Made by a program: the position numbers and the translations under genes. This document shows positions 57,314-64,000 of a DNA stretch of 64,000 bases, one piece after another (within the stretch, counting starts at the first letter, position 1; each line of letters opens with the position of its first letter). The notes below the pieces were generated by a model. The model was not told where the DNA came from. It did no database searches and worked only from the letters and a program-made list of their open reading frames with translations. Source of the DNA: Atrichornis clamosus (taxonomy: Eukaryota > Chordata > Aves > Passeriformes > Menuridae); assembly GCA_013400975.1 (NCBI GenBank), contig WBMZ01003491.1, positions 1 through 64,000 on the forward strand, read 5' to 3'.

Positions 57314-58019
57314 ACCTCTTCTTACCATTGGGAAAGCCACTGAAGCTCCAGATTTAACAGGGGAGACAGGAAATGACCTGTAGCATCAACAACCATTGAC
57401 ATCAATTTCAGCTGAAAGGGGACACTGGCAGCCGAATACTCGTGCAAGCTCATTTCCTCTCCCCAGCTGTTGCAGTCTCCAGTTCAGCTGAACTGGAGTT
57501 CAGGGTTGTGGTGAGACATGGTGGTCACATCTATGCTTGTAAAGCAAACAAGAGCACAGCACGGTCTGCATTTGTGTCCTAGCCCACTTTATATTTTGGC
57601 CCAGGCACAGCGACCGGCGCCAGGGGAAGGATGTCAGCTGGGTTTGTCCAGGGTTTCTTGGGAATGATAGCTCCTCAGCAGCCCAAGTCATCATGCTTAG
57701 TGGCCCCAGAGGTCCCACACAGCCACATGTACCTCTTCTCTCCCTTGCACTCACCCTTCAGCTTTCTGAACCATCCCAATCTCTTACAGCAAGTTGTCAA
57801 TGTCTCATGGACTGATTGATATGCTGGTGGGCCCAAGCCAGATTCCAATCTCAAAGTCTCAGAACTCAGTCCTAAAAGGATTTGCCCTGAGAGAAAAAAA
57901 CCCCAGTATCTTCCTGAAAATATCTAACAACAACACATTCAAGCACAGCACATTTAGGAACAGGCCTGCGGCTGCACACAGCCCCAGAGGCTGGGTGGCA
58001 GCTCCTGCAGTTCTTACTG

Positions 58020-58119
58020 CTCTAGGGGAAGGTGTCCCTGCCCATGGCAGGGAGTTGGAACGGATGACCTTTAAGGTCCCTTACAGCCCAAACCATTCTG
58101 TGATTCTATGATTCTATGA
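58020..58119 (+). mobile_element. CR1 LINE 3' end with octamer tail (plus strand)
   Basis: AGGGGAAGGTGTCCCTGCCC, ATGGCAGGGAGTTGGAACGG and ATGACCTTTAAGGTCCCTTA lead to AACCATTCTGTGATTCTATG and a second ATTCTATG. This is a classic avian CR1 3' terminus with its octameric tail and is the least diverged CR1 end here. Only about 100 bp were inserted. Confidence 0.97.
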
Positions 58120-59068
58120 AGACAGGGAAATCTGTGGGCAACTGAGATGCAATTCCAAATAGCACCCTGCTTTATTGCAGATGTTAAACGGCCAGTCCAG
58201 TACTGCTTTTACCAGTCAGGATTGCTAAGGCTTGAGGCATTAAGACCCAGGCAGGTTATTGGAAATATTGCCAAGTTCATCTATCTGTAAATTGACCATC
58301 CCTTTTAAGAAGTTTTCGTACAAGAAAATAAACCTGGAAGAGTCAGAAATCTCAGGCAATTATGTTCCGGCTAAGGGAGCTGTGAGGGTTTCCTCCCCTC
58401 TAGCTATGAAGCCCATGATATCCAACAATCCTTCCTCATACAATAGATGCTGGGATCTCTTGTGCTTGGCCCAAAAGAAGCCCACAGATGTCCACTGCTG
58501 GCTTTTCTCTTGGTCTAGGCTCTCATAAAACTTCCACAGATGTTTGCCTTGGGGTTGAAACCTCTTCTCAAGGAGCTTAGTGCAAGCAGCTCTGGCAGCA
58601 TCCTGCTTTGCTGAACTGGCAGAAAGCTTCTCTAGATATTTTTATTATTTGGAGGGCGACTTTCTCATGAATTGAAATAAATGACTGAACTTGTTTATGT
58701 TACATCATGGAGGGGGATAAAGCCATCTATGCCGTTTCTCCTGCTCTGTTACATATATATGTACCAAACAGGCGCTTTGGAAAATCCCTCCCCGAAACCG
58801 GAGCTATGAAGTTAGCAGTTAATCTCAGGGGACTAATCTGCAGCCTGTGTCAGCCGGCATCACCTCGACATGTGCTGGCTCAGGGTATGGCCCCGGGATC
58901 AGGGGACTTCTGTGCAGCAGGGGACCAGGAAAGACACCAGAAAATGAGACACCACTGCCATGGGGACTCTCTGAGCTGCTGGGGGGGGTTAGCAGGTCCC
59001 ATGCCAGACTGGGAGACTGGGGCTGGGTGGAAATTAGGTGCCTTTTTATTGCTGAAAATATTTGAGCC

Positions 59069-59110
59069 AAAAAAAAAAAAAGAAAAAAAAAAGAAAAAGA
59101 AAGAAGAAAA
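59069..59110. repeat. A-rich tract
   Basis: About 42 bases of A interrupted by single G bases. No transposon body precedes it that I can recognise. Confidence 0.95.
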
Positions 59111-59706
59111 CCACAACGCTGCTTCTGCTTTGGATGGCATTGTGTTCTTCATCTCCCCAGAACAGCTCGGTGGTCTCAGGGGTCACCTTCCCTTTCACTG
59201 TCCCCAACAGCAGCGTGTGTTTTCTGCTGGGAAAGAGAAAGGAGAGAGGCTGGTTTGGGGGTGGGAGAGGTCACTCATTTAAGGCTTGTTCTTAATCCCT
59301 TTTCTGCTGCACACTTCCTGTGTATCTGTAAAAGCAGATCTAACCAAGGGCCAGGGCACCTCCAATATTGTCCTTTAGTGGGTGATGTCTCATTGCCCCT
59401 CCATGAGCTGGGCGAGACCCATCAAACCTCCTGTGCTTGCAGCGAGAAAGGCAAAAGTAGAGGCATCCCACTTTTCAAAGTATTTCTGCACATGTTTTTT
59501 CCCCCCTTATTTCAGGTAGAAAGACATTAAAAGAGAAGCTTTGTTTTCCATGCAGTTTCACACTTTAAAATTCTTTCTTCTATTTTTTTTTCCAGTAGGT
59601 TTAAATGAACAGCAGTTTTCTCTAAGGGTTTAGAAATCTTTTTCATTCTTTTTTCAGCAGCAAATGGAGTAGGGTGAGGGAGTAAGGAGCATAAAAATGT
59701 GATTTA

Positions 59707-59762
59707 GGAAGGAAGGAAGGAAGGAAGGAAGGAAGGAAGGAAGGAAGGAAGGAAGGAAGGAA
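59707..59762 (+). repeat. (GGAA)14 microsatellite
   Basis: Fourteen uninterrupted GGAA units. GGAA is the core of ETS-factor binding sites, and long GGAA arrays can act as enhancers when bound; that is known from human tumours and is only an analogy here. Confidence 0.97.
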
Positions 59763-60639
59763 GGGAAGAAAAATTCTAACTCATTTAATAATGGCTTTTC
59801 ACAAATCTCACTATTGTGGTAAAAATTAAAACGTAATTGAAAATTATTTTTCTGTAAAATATTTCATTATTGGTGAATCACATCATAAGTATTCTTGCAC
59901 TTAAAAACATTTGTTTTTCTTATTTATTTCTGCATTAAATAAAAGTGAGATGAGATGTGGGAAATCACTTTGATGGAAGGTATTTTCTGAAATTTGTGTA
60001 TTGCTTAAATTCCATTCCAGATCTTGTTTAGACTTACCCAAATTGAACGAAACCTGCAAAGTGTTTGAATTTCACCCATCACTGCTGTTAATCCCTCTTT
60101 TCTTCCCCTCACAAAAGAAGAAAGGTTTCATCTGTGTCCCTGGGAGGCATCAGAAAGATGAAGCCCCTCCTTAGCCCAGATTTAATTTTTTCAAGAAGAT
60201 TCAGCTCCCAGGATGCTCAGGTACTGATGGCTGAACTGTCTAAAGGGCCCTGAGGTGTGTGCCTTCCCTTCTAGCTGCAGGCAGCATCTGTGCTGGTAAT
60301 AACCTTTTGGGCTGCGATTTAAAATGTGAATTTTAAGCTGTTTCAGTGGGACACAGATGCAGATCCTCCATCCCAAGACAGCCCTGTCCCGTGTCCCCCG
60401 TGGATGCTGAGGTGTGAGCATGGCCAGTGCCCAGTGATGTCCTGCACTACACTCTCCACACCCTGGCAGCATTAGCTCTACCCTGAGCCAGGGGAGGCAT
60501 CTCTGGCTTCAAGAGCCTTTAAACGATTTTCCTTCCATGATTGTATGTGGTAGCCCTATGGCAATGAGCTTCCCCTCTTAACTACACACTGGGGAAAATG
60601 GCTCTTCTTTTGTTTCTTTTTTTTTTTCTCTGAACTTGC

Positions 60640-60830
60640 CACTAACTAGTTTCATCTGATGCCCCCTGGCTCTTGTATTAGAAGAGACAGCAAACAGTCA
60701 TTTTCTATTCATATTTTCCAGTCTTGCAATCTCTATCATATCTCTTTCAGTGGTGTCTTTCCCAGCCTGGGGAATCTGAGTCCTTTTAATTGCACTTCTA
60801 GTCTGCTGGAGAGCTGAATTAATCTGTTTA
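60640..60830 (-). mobile_element. old CR1 LINE fragment (minus strand)
   Basis: TTTCATCTGATGCCCCCTGG with CTCTTGTATTAGAAGAGACA, AACAGTCATTTTCTATTCAT, ATCTCTATCATATCTCTTTC and GTGTCTTTCCCAGCCTGG are collinear with the reverse complement of the internal 3' region of older CR1 families. It is more diverged than the other copies and lacks the terminal tail. Confidence 0.85.
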
Positions 60831-61730
60831 ATTATCTGTTTAGTCTATTCTTAACCTATTGTTAGGGTCTGATGGCCTGGAGCCACCCTGGTGTCTGGTC
60901 TGTGCTAGACTGCTTTATAGGGCCCACCAAGAAGGACAACCTCTGGACATAAGCTCAGCAGAGCCAGGATTCAGCCCATGGCATCTTGGACACCAAAGCC
61001 CACCATGAACCACTGTTGAAGGATGCCAGTCCCACTCACTGACTTGACAGGCAGACTAAAATGGTTATTTTCCTCATTCAGCCGGATAACAGCAATGCCA
61101 AAAATGATGAGCCTGGGTCTGTGGACACCTCTGCCCCAACAGAAGGCAGTGGCCAGTGAAGGGATGTGCCCTTCAGCAGAGCAGGGAGAACACCCAAGCA
61201 AGACACCCTTCCCTCCCTCTCTGGCCATCACCCTTTGGTTTTTGCCCCAACCTCGTGTATCCCTCTCTGGCCAACACCCCATTACCTTATAGGTGACTCT
61301 GGAGCTGAGGTGACTCCTCGCTGGTGGGGTGCTCTGAGCCTGCTCACAGTACACTGCACCAGCCCACATTGCTCATTGTTTTTCCCAGCTTGTTTTCTTT
61401 CCTAACTCTAATTAATTCAGTCCCGTTCGTTTATAATCACTTTAAGTGCCATGCGATAATAAACAGCAGAGGAAAGCCTCGCTGGAGCAGAGGGAGGAGG
61501 GCTCAGCATCCAGCAGAAGCTTTGCAGGATCAAGCCTCTAAGTGGTTGCAATTCAGTGACAATTTAGCTTATTCAACCTGTGAAATGTATCCCAGAGACG
61601 CGTGCTTGCAGCTGTCTCTCATACACACCTCGTGGGTCAGCATCAAAAACTGCTCATGCCTTCTTTTCATCTGCACCAGATGGTGGCTGTGACACCAGGG
61701 GTCTGTCTTTTTTCCATGCCATCCACACAG

Positions 61731-61754
61731 GACTTGACAGAGTGAAGAAGAAAG
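61731..61754 (+). other. microexon-like segment (24 bp)
   Basis: The acceptor TCTTTTTTCCATGCCATCCACACAG region ends at 61730 and the donor GAAAG then GTACTT starts at 61755. The 24 bases are a multiple of three; one frame gives LDRVKKK between split codons (phase 1-1). Basic, frame-neutral microexons of this size are common in neuronal genes, but that parallel is inference and the site may be a decoy. Confidence 0.18.
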
Positions 61755-61954
61755 GTACTTCTACCTTGGATAGATCTGCCAAACCCGCCCTGAAGACCCC
61801 ACACCCTGCATCTGCTAATTGCACCAACGTTGTCTTACAGCATGAACCACTCCAGCTCTCTGTTTTCTTTCAAAGTATATTTGTTTTACAGCTGACATGT
61901 TTATATATGTTAACTGTTTGCTATAGATATCTGTCAGCTTCAACTCGCAAAACC

Positions 61955-61992
61955 AAAAAAAAAAAAAAAAAAAGGAAAAAAAGAAAAAAAAA
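61955..61992. repeat. A-rich tract (A19 plus interrupted runs)
   Basis: Nineteen A in a row, then runs broken by GG and G. The sequence before it does not match a known retroposon, so a retrocopied tail is possible but unproved. Confidence 0.95.
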
Positions 61993-62346
61993 TTAAAAAG
62001 AGGGGGTGGCTCTAGGCCAGAGGTATGCTTCTTAAAAGCACTTTGCTTTTTGTCACATGGTTTTACACAGAAAGAGAAACGGGGAGAGAGAGGGTGAACC
62101 GGCAGAGGATATTGTGCTTTAAATACTGTGAAAGAATTTCATACGAAAATGTACTCTGCTTTTCAGATATTAGCCTAAGAGCCATAAAAAGTTATTTTAT
62201 AGTCCTAGAAATTATACACAAACATTGGTATACTGTTTGTCATAAAACCTGCTCTAAGGAGGGAATCGCGAATTATGCTTTTCGAAATATGACATTTATG
62301 AGCTGCCTCTGATTGTTACCAGAATGGTTCTTAATGAAATAGAAAA

Positions 62347-62390
62347 TGTGTGTCTGTGTGTTCATGTGTGTGTGTGTTTGTGTGTATGTA
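62347..62390. repeat. imperfect GT microsatellite
   Basis: GTGTGT runs are interrupted by CT, TCAT, TT and AT, which indicates an old, decaying repeat. Confidence 0.95.
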
Positions 62391-64000
62391 CAAGGAGAGG
62401 ATGTATCACTGAGAAAGAGACAACTTCTAAAAATGTTCTTTACTCAGCCCAGAGGTTTTCATCTTTCTCCCTTTCAAAGAACAAAGACCACAACCCCTCC
62501 TGCCAGTGAGAGGAAAGACAGAAGTGTCCATTCCTTCAAATTTGGAGGGAAATCAGCAAAATTTCCTGAGACTTTTTTCTTCCTTGCTTTCCTTTCAAGT
62601 AAGAATATGGGCTAGTGCTGTGCAAAATCCTCTTCCCTTTCAGATACAACTGCAACACTTAAGGACGAAGGTGGAGGGACACGAATCTGTCCCCATGCCA
62701 AAGATGTTGGCTCAGTTTCTCTTATATGTTTAAAAAGGTCTCACATTGGAACTCCGTGACGCTTATGCCTTCTGCCAGCCCTTCCCCACGGTGCCTAATT
62801 GCCCATGGTGATGGGATTCACTGCCTCCCGGGCACTTTTTCGCTGTGAGGGGAACAGACTTGTCATGATGACACACTTTTTTCTGCTGGACCATTTCACC
62901 ACATTCCCTGCCCAAAAGCAGGGTGGAAAGTCAGACAGTGACTCATCATATGTACTCTTGCTTTTAAGAGTGCCTGAAGTTTTTCCAAAAAGGCAGATTT
63001 GTCTCCTTGAGAGTTAGGTTGTTTTGCATCATTTTCTGGAGCTTCAGGTCTTTTTTTATTTTACTGAATCAGACTGCTCCTCACAGGGCTGAAAGCCACC
63101 CAGCCTTTCCAGATAGGCTCTGTCTTCCTTCATTTAAAGTTAGGGCAGGGCTGAGCACAAGCTAATGACCCCAAACGAGACACAAATTAATGCTGCTTGG
63201 GCACAGAACCATATTCCTGCCGCCTTGCAGTGTCGGACCCATTAACAATGGGCACTCGAGCTGTTTAGAAGAAATGATTTAAGACTTTGTGCCTGCAGTT
63301 ATGGAGAGAGGGGTCCAGATGCCTGGGATCTGTTTGTGCCTGTTATTTGCAGCCCAGTGATTTATTAGCAGGACTCTGGACACAGACCATACTGGGCAAC
63401 CCCTTCTTAGATCTTGGGCTTCAGATAGCAGGGAAGGCAGACAGACTGTTTGCAAGGGAATCAAAAGCACTTTGAGTCTTAACTGCTGCCTGAGTCATCT
63501 CACAAAAGCCATACAGTGCAGCAAACTGTTGCCCTGCAGACAAATTTCATACAAAATGACTGTATAAAGCACCAGTGTTTATACACAAGGCTGATGTGGG
63601 TTGAAGGGCTGTTTGAAATGACTGTGGATAGTTATGTAATTATTTGAGAACAGTAGAGCATAATAAGTTAATATAAACATTGAAGAAGACAGTATGAGTT
63701 CACTGGATGCTTACGTGAATCTGTCATCTTTATTACAAATGTCTTTCTTCAAATATAAACCATGTACTTTGTGGCTAAGAAATCACAGGTGTCCAGTTAT
63801 TTTTGATGGGGAAAAGGGGAGATGGATGGGCAGGGGGAAAATAACTCCATGTGCCAGGGCTGCTGGGCATTTAGTGTTTGCCAGCTCTTTGGACAATGCC
63901 TTGATGTTCGCTTGATTGGGTACTGGGTTAGAATCTGACTCTTGGTTAATCCTGGCATATAAAATAAGCTCTACAGCAACATGTAAAAATAATTGATATG

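Larger units (their letters stand above)
54513..58019. other. unique sequence with pyrimidine tract and microsatellite
   Basis: No gene was recognised. A 17-bp tandem duplication, a pyrimidine tract with a CA repeat and a 12-bp imperfect duplication (57290-57313) are the only structures noticed. Confidence 0.6.
58120..60639. other. unique sequence with A-rich tract and GGAA repeat
   Basis: No gene was recognised. The longest open frame (58707-59282, plus) reads through an A-rich tract as poly-lysine and is rejected. The 59763-60000 part is AT-rich. Confidence 0.6.
60831..64000. other. unique non-coding sequence to the right edge
   Basis: No gene was recognised. It contains a microexon-like segment (61731-61754), an A-rich tract (61955-61992) and a GT repeat (62347-62390). 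The 62000-62310 part is compositionally plain and could be conserved. Confidence 0.55.

Noticed and set aside
58707..59282. 191-codon plus-strand open frame
   Set aside because: It reads through the A-rich tract at 59069-59110 as poly-lysine, has no splice or start support and looks like a composition artefact.
1..64000. tRNA, rRNA, snRNA genes, CRISPR arrays, bacterial or viral genes
   Set aside because: No internal promoter boxes with a foldable cloverleaf, no repeat-spacer arrays and no viral open frames were found when reading both strands.

Overview
The window is vertebrate nuclear DNA, most likely from a bird or a close sauropsid relative. The diagnostic evidence is a set of 5'-truncated CR1 non-LTR retrotransposon pieces on both strands. 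One of them (58020-58119) ends in the octameric ATTCTATG-type tail typical of avian CR1. The rest is mostly unique, AT-leaning, CpG-poor sequence with few repeats, scattered microsatellites and one assembly gap of 45 N (44750-44794). There are no long open frames, operons, tRNA or rRNA genes, CRISPR arrays or recognisable viral genes. The many short open frames are about what chance gives in 64 kb.

The layout suggests the intron(s) of one or more large genes, or a gene-poor intergenic region. The left edge (1-427, minus strand) resembles a last exon: an acceptor-like site, an open frame to a stop, and a 3' tail with AATAAA motifs. A second minus-strand exon candidate lies at 2397-2479. CR1 copies sit at 4.06, 6.95, 7.90, 14.1 and 15.3 kb. 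The 13.6-13.8 kb segment is AT-rich and dense in homeodomain-like TAATTA cores, so it is a conserved-enhancer candidate. At 17.1-17.4 kb the minus strand encodes a short peptide with a regular heptad pattern. A purine tract with a G-quadruplex motif is at 20.7-21.0 kb, and the only clear CpG-rich patch is at 25.58-25.81 kb.

Between 33 and 51 kb the plus strand carries several segments with strong 3' splice sites and fully open frames: 33686-33808, 36899-36951, 40915-41022, 43341-43494, 47819-47898, 48284-48370 and 50465-50561. Three of them (33686, 36899, 43341) are phase-compatible in order. I do not recognise any of the encoded peptides, so they are hypotheses and not called genes. The right part (53-64 kb) holds three more CR1 copies (one old and diverged), MIR-like remnants, a GGAA microsatellite, CA and GT repeats and A-rich tracts.

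No previously undescribed system can be demonstrated from this sequence alone. The observations most worth following up are the cluster of exon-like segments, the CpG-rich patch, the homeodomain-site cluster and the duplicated sequence flanking the gap.
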